From Deltaproteobacteria bacterium (lineage in GTDB: Bacteria > Desulfobacterota > Desulfobulbia > Desulfobulbales > Desulfocapsaceae): 64,000 bases of DNA. The notes below the pieces were generated by a model, which was not told the DNA's origin, ran no database searches, and was given only the letters and a program-made list of their open reading frames with translations. Where the stretch lies: positions 62,001-126,000 of the forward strand of contig JAPLJF010000033.1 in the NCBI GenBank assembly GCA_026388715.1, given 5' to 3'. Shown piece after piece: positions 41,023-50,784 of the stretch (the first letter of the stretch is position 1; every line of letters begins with the position of its first letter). A program made the translations under genes and the position numbers.

Positions 41023-41864
41023 TCATTCTTCGGTATCAGCCTTTTCCGGTACGACAGGTTCCGGCTGAAAATCGGCAAAGCCTTTCCGGCCAAAAACCCA
41101 CACGGCAACGACACTGATTTCATACAATATCATCAATGGCACCGCCATCATGAACTGATTCACGACATCAGGAGTTGGCGTTAGAATCGCCGCAATAATA
41201 AAATTGGCAAGAATGGCATACTTGCGATGACGATTCAAAAAAGCAAGATTAATAACGCCAATCTTGGCCAGAAAAACCATCAGCACCGGCATTTCAAAGA
41301 TTACCCCAAAGGCAATAAGCAGATGGAGGGCCAGGGAAAAATATTCGGTGACAGCCGGCATTGATATCAGAAAATCATTGCTGTACCCAACAAGAAAACG
41401 GAAGGCGGGTGGAAAGACGACAAAATAGCCAAAGGTCGCGCCACTCAAAAAACAAATGGTGGAGAGAAAGGAAAAGGGCAGCAGCACGCGTTTCTCATGT
41501 TTGTACAGACCAGGGGCCAGAAAACGCCAGATCTGATAAAAAATGACCGGACTGGCCAGAAGCAGACCACAGACTACGGCGAGCTTTAGATAAAAAAAAA
41601 CCCTTCCTGGTACGAGGTAAAAATCAGTGATGAGCCTTTGGGCAGGACATCAGTGAGTGGCTTGAAAAACCAGACCCCAATGGATTCGATATAGTTGTAC
41701 GCCGCGGTAAAACCAACAACGACGGCAGCCAGGGAGATAATAAGGCAGGAGCGCAGATCACGCAGATGACCAGTCAAGGACTGGGCATTGAATTGCTCAT
41801 CTTCTGTTCCGGGGACTTGTTCAGGGATTTCCACCTGTTTTGAAGCATTATTCTGTTCCATCAT
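41023..41864 (-). pseudogene. tatC: TatC, reading frame split at an A9 homopolymer (41592-41600)
   Basis: N-part ends TSYQEGFFFI*; adding one T gives [40 protein letters not shown] continuous with the C-part. Confidence 0.85.
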
Positions 41865-41986
41865 TGTTATTCTTGGTATTTTCTTCTCTTAAATGATATT
41901 GTAGCCGGGTTATTTTCTGCTGAATCTTCTCAGGGGACACCCACTGAAAAGATCATTATTCACAGCCTGTCTTCCCGAAGAACACC

Positions 41987-43792
41987 ATGAACTACATACC
42001 ATCCAGAATCACTCTTTGCAACTCATTCAATAAAGGATCAATATTGCAAAAAACACTCTTATCCATCGTAATTCTGCTTTGTGCCCTTCTTCACTGCCCC
42101 GGAACTGCTCTTGCTGTCACCGCGGAAAGGTTGAATCTAGCCCTCCGTGATCGTCTCGAACAGACCAGCATTAACTTTTCCGATATTCAGACTGATAAAG
42201 AAGCCAATAAGATGCAGCGCTGGCTGGCTGTCATCTATACCAAGACAGGCTTACAACCCCTCTGGGTCACCACGGACGGCCCTGGGAAAAAAGCGGAAAT
42301 TCTGTTCTCGGTTTTAATAAATTCCGAAGCGGATGGCCTGATCCCGGAACAATACCATGTGAACCGGATTACCTCCCTCTGGAATAGCACGACACCAGAA
42401 GAGTTGATTGATCTCGACACCCTGTTGACCCTTGCCTTCATCACCTACGCCCATGACGCCCAGGAAGGAAGGACGCATTCCAGAAAAAGCAACCCCGATC
42501 TTCTGGTGAAGGATGAAGACACTTCTGCTTTTTATAAACTGGCGTTCATAAAAACAGCCCTCTCTGCTCCAGATTTCAACCAATTTATGGATAGTCTGTT
42601 GCCGTCACATAAATTTTATAGAAATCTGCGTGCTGCCTTGCCACGATATCAAGTTCTGGCCACCGCCGGTGGCTGGTCTCCTGTCGCAGCCGGCAAATCC
42701 ATCCATCCAGGCGAACAGGATTCAAGAATCCCGGCAATAGGGAAAAGATTACAGATTGAAGGCTTTCTCCAATCGGCGACAACCGACTCCCCTGTTTATG
42801 ATAAGGCGCTTGAACAGGCCGTCATCCAGTTTCAGCTTCGCCACGGCCTGACCAGCGATGGCGTGATTGGTAAATCCACCATCACTGCCATGAACATACC
42901 CGCCGAGCAGAAAGTCAGACAAATTATCATCAATCTTGAGCGTTGGCGCGAGGAAGCCCATGATCTTGGTAAAAAATATGTGCTGGTGGATATTGCCGGT
43001 TTTACCCTGAAAGGCATTGAAAACGATATGGTCATGCTGGAAATGCCCGTTATTGTCGGCACCCAACTCCACGAAACACCAGTATTCAGTGATCTGATCC
43101 AATATATAGACCTCAACCCTTACTGGAATATTCCACCCAGCATTGCCCGTAATGAACTGCTGGCCGATCTGAGAAAAAATCCTCAATATCTTAACAAAGA
43201 GCATATCCGTCTCTTCAGTGACAGGACATCTGAGGCCAGAGAGATAAATCCCCTGTCCATTGACTGGAACCAGGTGAGCCCAAATCAAATGGGCCAGTTC
43301 GTATTACGGCAAGACCCTGGCAAATGGAACGCCCTTGGTGCAATCAAATTTGTCTTTCCCAATCATTTTAATGTCTATATGCATGACACCCCTGCGCAGG
43401 CCTACTTTAAACGTTCCAACCGGGCCTTCAGTCATGGCTGTATTCGTCTCGGCAATCCTCTCAAACTGGCGGAATTCCTCCTGGGTGGCAGTGAAAAAGG
43501 CTGGTCTTCAGAACAAGTCAATAAGCTCATAAGCACGGGTAAACGCACCATTATCCGTCTGCCAACACCTCTACCGGTTCATATCACCTACCAGACCGTC
43601 ACAAGCGACCAGAATGGCATAATCTCTTTTTATACGGACATCTATGATCGTGATCAGCAGCTTGAAGACATACTTTTCAAGTTACAACATATAGATACAA
43701 CAACAGATAAAGGCATGGTTCAAGTCAGGAAGAGCAACTTTTCAATCGTCACTCCGGCAAAGACAAAAATTGATAACTCGTTGAGGCAATGA
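41987..43792 (+). CDS. Murein L,D-transpeptidase with peptidoglycan-binding domain (YcbB-like)
   Basis: AVIQFQLRHGLTSDGVIGKSTITAMNIP; SHGCIRLGNP YkuD catalytic motif. Confidence 0.93.
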   Translation: MNYIPSRITLCNSFNKGSILQKTLLSIVILLCALLHCPGTALAVTAERLNLALRDRLEQTSINFSDIQTDKEANKMQRWLAVIYTKTGLQPLWVTTDGPGKKAEILFSVLINSEADGLIPEQYHVNRITSLWNSTTPEELIDLDTLLTLAFITYAHDAQEGRTHSRKSNPDLLVKDEDTSAFYKLAFIKTALSAPDFNQFMDSLLPSHKFYRNLRAALPRYQVLATAGGWSPVAAGKSIHPGEQDSRIPAIGKRLQIEGFLQSATTDSPVYDKALEQAVIQFQLRHGLTSDGVIGKSTITAMNIPAEQKVRQIIINLERWREEAHDLGKKYVLVDIAGFTLKGIENDMVMLEMPVIVGTQLHETPVFSDLIQYIDLNPYWNIPPSIARNELLADLRKNPQYLNKEHIRLFSDRTSEAREINPLSIDWNQVSPNQMGQFVLRQDPGKWNALGAIKFVFPNHFNVYMHDTPAQAYFKRSNRAFSHGCIRLGNPLKLAEFLLGGSEKGWSSEQVNKLISTGKRTIIRLPTPLPVHITYQTVTSDQNGIISFYTDIYDRDQQLEDILFKLQHIDTTTDKGMVQVRKSNFSIVTPAKTKIDNSLRQ

Positions 43793-43965
43793 ATTTTTCC
43801 CCTTCACCAGGATGACCATGTTGACAAGAGGGATGTTTTTAGGGTACAAATTGTCATCTTATCCTCCACACCCGAAATGGTGACAACGGAAAGGACAGAA
43901 AAACGCTATCTTGATTATAAAATCGAATAAAAGATAAGATCAACTTAAGGATACAGGCAAAGCCA

Positions 43966-44496
43966 ATGAATCGACGAAATTTTCTTGGGCGGGCAATGGC
44001 CATGGTCCCCCTTTTTTTACTCTCTTCTCCCAGCTCCTTACTGGCCAGCTTTGAAGAAAAAACCCTCTCCTTTTATCACACCCACACCTTAAAAGAACTG
44101 TCCATCGTCTATTTCAGAAATGGTCGCCATATTCCCAGCGCCCTGGCCACAATTAACAATTTCCTGAAAGATTTCAGGACGGGAGATATCCATCCCATTG
44201 ATCCAGCCCTGCTCGACCTTCTCCATGACCTGCAACTAGCCACAGGCACCAAAAAATTCTTTGAAGTGATTTCTGGATACAGATCGCCTCAGACCAACGC
44301 CATGCTCCATAGTAATAGCGGCGGGGTTGCCAGCCATAGCCTGCACATGCTTGGCAAGGCTATAGATATCCGTCTCCCCTCTTTCAGTACTGGCCATCTG
44401 CACAAGATTGCCCTCGCCTTCCAGCGGGGTGGAGTTGGCTATTATCCTCAATCCGATTTTATCCACATAGACACAGGCCATGTCCGCACCTGGTAG
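43966..44496 (+). CDS. YcbK/DUF882-like peptidase with Tat-like signal
   Basis: MNRRNFLGRAMAMVPLFLLSSP; SGYRSPQTNAML...SHSLHMLGKAIDIRLP...VGYYPQSDFIHIDTGHVRTW. Confidence 0.9.
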   Translation: MNRRNFLGRAMAMVPLFLLSSPSSLLASFEEKTLSFYHTHTLKELSIVYFRNGRHIPSALATINNFLKDFRTGDIHPIDPALLDLLHDLQLATGTKKFFEVISGYRSPQTNAMLHSNSGGVASHSLHMLGKAIDIRLPSFSTGHLHKIALAFQRGGVGYYPQSDFIHIDTGHVRTW

Positions 44497-44531
44497 CGGA
44501 CTCATTTTCCCATTTGCATGAAGAGACAGAT

Positions 44532-44843
44532 ATGGATTTCTGGTATGTCTATATCGTCCGCTGCAGTGATAACACCCTCTATACCGGCATCACCACAGAC
44601 TTAAGTAGACGCCTCCTGGAACACAACTCCGGGCCAAAAGGAGCGCGATATACCAGGTCACGCCGGCCAGTCGCGCTTGTCTATTGCGAACAGGTCGCAT
44701 CCAGATCTGCCGCAACCAGCCGTGAGTCTCATATCAAAAAGCTCAAGATATCCCAGAAAGGCCAACTGGTGGCGCAACAAGAGAAAATATCCTTGATGAC
44801 TTCTTACAAGACTATCTACCATGACCTCAATCCTGATTGTTGA
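44532..44843 (+). CDS. GIY-YIG nuclease family protein
   Basis: WYVYIVRCSDNTLYTGITTDLSRRLLEHN...GARYTRSRRPVALVYCE. Confidence 0.95.
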   Translation: MDFWYVYIVRCSDNTLYTGITTDLSRRLLEHNSGPKGARYTRSRRPVALVYCEQVASRSAATSRESHIKKLKISQKGQLVAQQEKISLMTSYKTIYHDLNPDC

Positions 44844-46200
44844 CGACGAACAAAGCATGCGGGATTTTCTCACGATCCTGCTGCAGAAAGAAGGGTACGA
44901 GGTCGAGACAAGAGCCGATGGCGCCAGTGCCCTTCGCTGCCTGGAGGACAAGACCTTCGATCTGGTCATCAGCGACATCCGTATGCCCGGCATTGGCGGC
45001 CTTGATCTGCTGCACAGCATCAAGGGAAAATATCCGACCCTGCCCGTAATCCTGATCACCGCCTTTGTCTCCCCGGATGACGCTGTTGCCGCCATGAAAG
45101 ACGGGGCCTTTGACTATATCAGCAAACCGTTTAATGTGGCCGAGATCAAGAGCATCATCCGCTCTGCCACTGCCCGCAAGGGTTCCGAACCCCCAGGCCC
45201 GTCAGCCGCCGACGCCTTTCCGGGCATCATTGGCAAGAGTCAGGAGATGATCAAGATCTTTGATCTGATCCAGCGCGTTGCCCCGACACCTGCCAATGTC
45301 ATCATCTATGGTGAGTCAGGCACCGGCAAGGAACTCGTTGCCCAAGCCATCCATCAGCACAGCAAGGTAGCCGACCAACCTTTTGTGCCGATAACCTGTA
45401 GCGCCATCCCTGAAGACCTTATGGAGAGTGAGCTCTTTGGCCATGTCAAGGGGGCCTTCACCGGGGCCATCCATGACAAGGCCGGGCTTTTTCAACTGGC
45501 CAATAACGGCACGGCCTTTCTTGATGAAATCGGCGAACTGACCCCCATCATTCAGACCAAGCTGCTCAGGGTCCTCCAGGAACGGGAGGTCAAACCCGTG
45601 GGTTCAACTCGAATTGAAAGGGTGAATGTCCGCATTATCGCCGCCACCAATCGCGTACTTGAACAGGAGATCATTGCCGGTCGCTTCCGCGAAGATCTTT
45701 TCTATCGTCTGGCAGTTGTGCCTATTCGCATCCCCCCTTTACGTGAACGCAAGGGTGACGTGCCGCTGCTGGTGAACCATTTCCTGCAGAAGCATTCAAT
45801 ATTACTAGGGAAAAAAGTCCAGGAAATTTCCTCGTACGGAATGCAGGTCCTTATGGACTATGATTTTCCCGGAAATGTTCGGGAACTGGAGAACATCATT
45901 GAGCGGGGAGTTGCCCTTGAGAGCTCCAACATTATCCTGCCGGAAAGCTTAACTCTGTCGGCGCACCGATCAGAGCAGAGAAACAAGACTGGTGGCGATC
46001 CCCTGTTTCAGGCCGTGGCCAGCAAGGAAGAGCTCTTTGAGCGTGGCCTGGAAGAGGTCATCAATGACCTGGAAAAAAGAATTATCTGTTTTGCCCTGGA
46101 GAAAAGCAACCACTCCCGGATGCGGGCAGCAGAACTTCTAGGGATCAGCTTTCGCTCTCTGCGCTATAAGATCCAGAAATATGGCATTGAAGACGCGTAG
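44821..46200 (+). CDS. Sigma-54-dependent response regulator, PilR-like
   Basis: REC + GESGTGKELVAQAIHQHS + GAFTGA + Fis HTH. Confidence 0.93.
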   Translation: MTSILIVDDEQSMRDFLTILLQKEGYEVETRADGASALRCLEDKTFDLVISDIRMPGIGGLDLLHSIKGKYPTLPVILITAFVSPDDAVAAMKDGAFDYISKPFNVAEIKSIIRSATARKGSEPPGPSAADAFPGIIGKSQEMIKIFDLIQRVAPTPANVIIYGESGTGKELVAQAIHQHSKVADQPFVPITCSAIPEDLMESELFGHVKGAFTGAIHDKAGLFQLANNGTAFLDEIGELTPIIQTKLLRVLQEREVKPVGSTRIERVNVRIIAATNRVLEQEIIAGRFREDLFYRLAVVPIRIPPLRERKGDVPLLVNHFLQKHSILLGKKVQEISSYGMQVLMDYDFPGNVRELENIIERGVALESSNIILPESLTLSAHRSEQRNKTGGDPLFQAVASKEELFERGLEEVINDLEKRIICFALEKSNHSRMRAAELLGISFRSLRYKIQKYGIEDA

Positions 46201-46241
46201 CTAAACCCTGGTGATTACCCGAATCTCAATTTGAAGATATA

Positions 46242-47957
46242 ATGGATTTCAAGACCGTCATCACCCGGCCCCACCTAACCGGGAGCTCCCCTGACAACCT
46301 GCTGAAAGGTCAGCTTCTGTGGATGCTCCTGCTCCGGGTTATTCTCTATACCCTGCTCCTCGGAATCAGTGTCTTTCTTCAGAGCGGTCAGCTTGAGATC
46401 ATTTTGCCCCCCTATTACTGGCTCGTTTTTTTTATCTGCTGTGTATATCTCTCGGCCATCGGTTCGGCCTTTTTTCTACTGACCAACAAGAGAGAGGTTC
46501 TTCATTTTGGTTTCTTTCAGAATCAACTTGATATCTTTTTAGTCACCCTCCTTATTTATTACACTGGTTCCTCACACTCTGTGTTTTCTCCTCTCTACTT
46601 TTTTCCTATTATCGCCGGCGGTCTGATTTTTCCTCGTAAAGGCGGTCTGATAGCGGCAGCCGCGGCAAGCCTGCAATACGCATTGGCCCTTGGCCTTGAG
46701 CAAATGCACATTTATCCTGCTTTTCTCAACCGCTACGAATTTTTTAAAGACCAGAACCTATTCACCAGTATCAACCATTTTGCCGTGCTGGGACTGACCT
46801 TGTTCCTGGCCGCCATCCTCAGCGCCATTTTTTCGCGCCGCTTGCTTAAAACAGAGGCCGCACTTTCTAATACGGTCAGAAGCCTGGACAGTCTGTCGCT
46901 GCTCTACAAACAGATTTTTGATGATATCGCCACCGGCATTATCACCATTGATGATAGCAACCGAATCACATCGGCCAACAATGCCATTGGCCGCATCACC
47001 GGCTACCTGCCAATTGATCTTTCCGGACAGCTCTTCTCTCAGTTCTTTCCAACCCTGGATCTGCACAACAAAGGTTCACGACTCACTGCCGATCTTATGC
47101 GCCAGGATGGAGTCGGGATCAGGGTGGGATACTCCTGCGCCAAACTGCAATTCCCGGCAGAGCCGCCAAGTCATGAGCATGAAATGCACCAGTGCCGGAA
47201 CTGCAAAATCCTGACCATTCAGGATATCAGTGAGGTAGAACGCCTGGAACAGCAGATGCATCAGACTGAAAAATTGGCCGCCATAGGACGGATCAGCGCC
47301 GGGATTGCCCATGATTTCAGAAATCCGCTTGCCGCCATCTCAGGTTCTGCTCAGGTCCTTGCCAGTGAGTTCTCCCTGAATGATTTTCCCGAACAAAAAA
47401 CCAACCGGGCGCTCATCAATATCATCCTCCGTGAATCAAACCGCCTGACCCACACCATCTCTGATTTTCTTAAATTTGCCAGACCGGAGTCAGTGGAGCG
47501 CGAATGGTTTGCCCTGAGGAAATGTCTGGATGAAGTCCTCCAGGTCAGCAAAGCAGATCCTCTCTGGCCAGCCGGTTGCACCCTCCAGATCGAGGTTGAT
47601 CCCAGCTATTCACTGTGGGCAGACCAGAACCAGATCTTCACGGTTCTCAATCATCTGCTCCACAACGCTCTGCCTTTCTGCCCGCAAGGCGCGGAGGTTA
47701 TCAGGATAGAAGCGGAAGAGCTGAATCTTTCCGAGAATCAGGGAGAAATCATCGTGCGCATTGGTGATAACGGAACAGGCATTGAGGAAGAAAACCGGGA
47801 GAAGATCTTTGAGCCTTTTTTTACCAAACGGGTCGATGGGACCGGGCTTGGCCTGGCCATTGTCAAGCAGATCGTCATGGCCCATCATGGCACCATTGAG
47901 GTGAGCCGCTCCGAACTGGGCGGTGCCTTGTTCACCGTGCATCTGCCCCTGCCATGA
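46242..47957 (+). CDS. PilS-like membrane histidine kinase with PAS domain
   Basis: Six N-terminal TM segments; AAIGRISAGIAHDFRNPLAAISGSAQ; GDNGTGIEEENREKIFEPFFTKRVDGTGLGLAIVKQIV. Confidence 0.93.
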   Translation: MDFKTVITRPHLTGSSPDNLLKGQLLWMLLLRVILYTLLLGISVFLQSGQLEIILPPYYWLVFFICCVYLSAIGSAFFLLTNKREVLHFGFFQNQLDIFLVTLLIYYTGSSHSVFSPLYFFPIIAGGLIFPRKGGLIAAAAASLQYALALGLEQMHIYPAFLNRYEFFKDQNLFTSINHFAVLGLTLFLAAILSAIFSRRLLKTEAALSNTVRSLDSLSLLYKQIFDDIATGIITIDDSNRITSANNAIGRITGYLPIDLSGQLFSQFFPTLDLHNKGSRLTADLMRQDGVGIRVGYSCAKLQFPAEPPSHEHEMHQCRNCKILTIQDISEVERLEQQMHQTEKLAAIGRISAGIAHDFRNPLAAISGSAQVLASEFSLNDFPEQKTNRALINIILRESNRLTHTISDFLKFARPESVEREWFALRKCLDEVLQVSKADPLWPAGCTLQIEVDPSYSLWADQNQIFTVLNHLLHNALPFCPQGAEVIRIEAEELNLSENQGEIIVRIGDNGTGIEEENREKIFEPFFTKRVDGTGLGLAIVKQIVMAHHGTIEVSRSELGGALFTVHLPLP

Positions 47958-48027
47958 CCATATCTCTCCAATATCTTTCGTAACTCTCAAAAGCACTTTC
48001 AATCAAACACCAAAGGTTTGGAAGCAT

Positions 48028-48822
48028 ATGCCGCTTATCTTCATTACCAATGACGATGGAATCCATAGCCCAGGTCTCCAAATTCTTGCATCTGCCCTGC
48101 GCCCCCTGGCCCATTGTGTGATTGTCGCCCCCGACCGGGATAATTCGGCGGTATCGCACTCACTGACCATGAATCGTCCCTTAAAGGTCACCAAGGTTGA
48201 GGAGAATTTCTACTCCATAGACGGCACACCCACCGACTGCGTGGCCATCGGTTTGAAGAAGATCCTTGAACAGCAACCGGATTTGCTGATCTCAGGGATC
48301 AATCCCGGCCCCAATCTGGGTGACGATATCGCCTATTCAGGCACGGTATCGGCGGCAGTGGAAGGAACCATGTACGGGATTCCATCCCTGGCGGTCTCCC
48401 TGGCCGGAAACCACCCCTATGATTTTGGTGTTGCCGGGCAAGTGGCAGCCTGGCTGGCCAGGATTATCCTGGAAAAGGGGCTGCCCGAAAGCACCCTTCT
48501 CAACGCCAATGTCCCGGCAATTGAGACGATACGCGGGGTGAAAGTCACCCGCCAGGGACGAAGACTGTGGCAAAATGCCATTCAGGAGACCCTGGATCCC
48601 TGGGGGCGTAAACATTACTGGATAGGAGGCGGTACGCCCCATCTGGATCCGGATGAGGATACGGACGCGAATGCCATCAGCGCCGGATATATCTCAGTCA
48701 CTCCCATTCATCTCGATCTGACCAATCATGCCGGACTGGACTATTTGAAAGAGGAATGTGCCCTGGAACGGAAAAATGACCAGGGGCGTTGGGAGTGGCA
48801 AACAGACTTGAAAAATGGATAG
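48028..48822 (+). CDS. surE: 5'-nucleotidase SurE
   Basis: MPLIFITNDDGIHSPGLQILASAL; APDRDNSAVSHSLTMNRPL; ISGINPGPNLGDDIAYSGTVSAA. Confidence 0.96.
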   Translation: MPLIFITNDDGIHSPGLQILASALRPLAHCVIVAPDRDNSAVSHSLTMNRPLKVTKVEENFYSIDGTPTDCVAIGLKKILEQQPDLLISGINPGPNLGDDIAYSGTVSAAVEGTMYGIPSLAVSLAGNHPYDFGVAGQVAAWLARIILEKGLPESTLLNANVPAIETIRGVKVTRQGRRLWQNAIQETLDPWGRKHYWIGGGTPHLDPDEDTDANAISAGYISVTPIHLDLTNHAGLDYLKEECALERKNDQGRWEWQTDLKNG

Positions 48823-48938
48823 TAACGGGGAATGATTTCATCCCCGGTTCGTCATTTTCAGGAAAATGGCAGAAAGATTCCCCGTTATTGTCCAGCCGGA
48901 AATAACAGGATTACTTTTCGATTTAACCGGTCAATTCC

Positions 48939-48978
48939 TTCATATCTCCAAGGCGCATCCGGGCCTTGGAGATATGAA
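48939..48978. terminator. Perfect 15-bp hairpin between surE and rubrerythrin genes
   Basis: TTCATATCTCCAAGG-cgcatccggg-CCTTGGAGATATGAA. Confidence 0.6.
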
Positions 48979-49009
48979 ATAACAAAACCGTACTGGGAAG
49001 AGATAGACA

Positions 49010-49510
49010 CTAACTGACTTGTTCAAAGATGTGGCTTTTAGCACCACAGATAGGACATTTTTCAGGAGGAGCCCCGAGTTCAATGTGACCACAGACCGGG
49101 CAAAGGTAAAAGCCTGTCACGTCCAGATCAACGCCGTTTTTCACGGCCTCCAGGGCCTTGGTGTACAAAGCAGCATGCACCGCCTCGGCCTTGACCGCAA
49201 ATTTAAACATGACCTTGGCTTTATGGCCCTCGGCCTCGGCCTGGGCAACCATGGGCGGGTACATATCCTGAAATTCATGGGTCTCGCCATGAATGGCTTC
49301 CTGCAGGTTGTCAACCGTGGAGCCGACCTTATCCAGGGCCTTCAGATGACCCTCAGCATGGATCCGCTCAGCCTCGGCCGTGGTGCGGAACAATCTGGCA
49401 ATATTGACAAAACCTTCCTTTTCCGCTTTTTTGGCAAAGGCCCGGTATTTCTGATTGGCCTGACTTTCACCGGCAAAGGCATCCATGAGATTTTCTGTAG
49501 TTGATGGCAT
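49010..49510 (-). CDS. Rubrerythrin
   Basis: MPSTTENLMDAFAGESQANQKYRAFAKKAEKEG; C-terminal CPVCGHIELGAPPEKCPICGA. Confidence 0.96.
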   Translation of the reverse strand: MPSTTENLMDAFAGESQANQKYRAFAKKAEKEGFVNIARLFRTTAEAERIHAEGHLKALDKVGSTVDNLQEAIHGETHEFQDMYPPMVAQAEAEGHKAKVMFKFAVKAEAVHAALYTKALEAVKNGVDLDVTGFYLCPVCGHIELGAPPEKCPICGAKSHIFEQVS

Positions 49511-49575
49511 GATTTCCTCCTCAAAAGTTTGTTTATGACTGGAACGGTGACCAAGTACAAGAAAACAACAAAAAA

Positions 49576-50493
49576 TTATGGAGCCTCACCCTTCTGTTTC
49601 CGGGCAAAATTCGCCGCCTCCATGCCGGCGACACAACCCTCGCCAACCGCCTTGGCCATCTGATAAGGATAGCCGGTGATATCTCCGGCACCATAGACAC
49701 CAGGGACATTGGTCTCGGCCAGTTTATTGGTTTCGATATGGGTCATGGTATCCTGATCAAGCTGGACCCCTATTTCCAGTGCCAGTTCCATGGCCCCCTT
49801 GGCCCCAAGTTCGATGAAAATGCCATCGACCATCACTTCGTTTCCGTTGTCAAGAAGGATGGATTGCACTGCTTTCTCACCCTGGATCGCCTTGACCCAG
49901 GTGCCGGACAAGAGTTCAACAGTCGAGCTTTTCAACTTTGCCAGGATATCGGTAGAGGCCACCAGTCCCTGACTTATCAGATAGACTTTGGAGGCATAGC
50001 CGGTAAGGGTCAAGGCCCCGTCAATGGCAGCGCTGGCATTACCGACGACCGCAACCGTGGCGTTCCGGTAAAAATTGGCGTCACAATCCACGCAATAGGA
50101 AACCCCGCGGCCAGCAAATTCCTGTTCACCCGGCACCTTCAGTTTTTTTCTGGCCGTGCCGGTGGCAAAGATAACCGTGCGGCTGGTGATCGTTGCCCCG
50201 CCTTCCAGTTTAAGCACAAACAAGGCCTCTTGCTGATGGATCTTCAAGACATCGTCATCCAGCAGTTCGGCGCCAAATCCCCTGACCTGAGCAATCCCCA
50301 CCTCCAGCAGTTCCTGGCCACTCTTCACCCCTTCCACACAGGCATAGTTCTCCACATGGGCAGAATAGAGCGAACTCCGCTCAATCCGTCCCAGCAACAA
50401 GACCCTGCTTTTCTTGCGAACCGCATGGATTGCGGCCTGGATCCCGGCCGGACCGGCCCCAACAATCACCACATCATAGACTAAAGGTTCCAT
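49576..50493 (-). CDS. Thioredoxin reductase-like FAD oxidoreductase
   Basis: VVIVGAGPAGIQAAIHAVRK; GVSYCVDCDANFYRN; GVYGAGDITGYPYQMAKAVGEG. Confidence 0.92.
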   Translation of the reverse strand: MEPLVYDVVIVGAGPAGIQAAIHAVRKKSRVLLLGRIERSSLYSAHVENYACVEGVKSGQELLEVGIAQVRGFGAELLDDDVLKIHQQEALFVLKLEGGATITSRTVIFATGTARKKLKVPGEQEFAGRGVSYCVDCDANFYRNATVAVVGNASAAIDGALTLTGYASKVYLISQGLVASTDILAKLKSSTVELLSGTWVKAIQGEKAVQSILLDNGNEVMVDGIFIELGAKGAMELALEIGVQLDQDTMTHIETNKLAETNVPGVYGAGDITGYPYQMAKAVGEGCVAGMEAANFARKQKGEAP

Positions 50494-50628
50494 TTTCCCC
50501 TCCCAAAAACCAGAATTCCATCTCCAATAAAAAGCACTTTTTCCATACCACCCTGCATTCCTCTTGAATTATCAGGTAATATATCCTATATATAAAGGGT
50601 TTCAGCTTTATTTTTCAAGATACCCTGA

Positions 50629-50730
50629 GCCGTTGTCAAAAAACAACTGTAACATTAGAACATCTCTGATCAGTATAAGGAGCCGCGGCAAAATGGTCAA
50701 AGATGTAATGGTTATGTTATAACGGCTCCT
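50629..50730. repeat. Second copy of the interspersed palindromic repeat at 29305-29404
   Basis: GCCGTTGTCAAAAAACAACTGTAACATTAGAACATC...ATAAGGAGCCG...CGGCTCC, parallels 29305-29404. Confidence 0.7.
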
Positions 50731-50784
50731 AAAATAACTTAACCCATTTATAATAAGCCTACCTCCATTCGTCAATCAACCATC

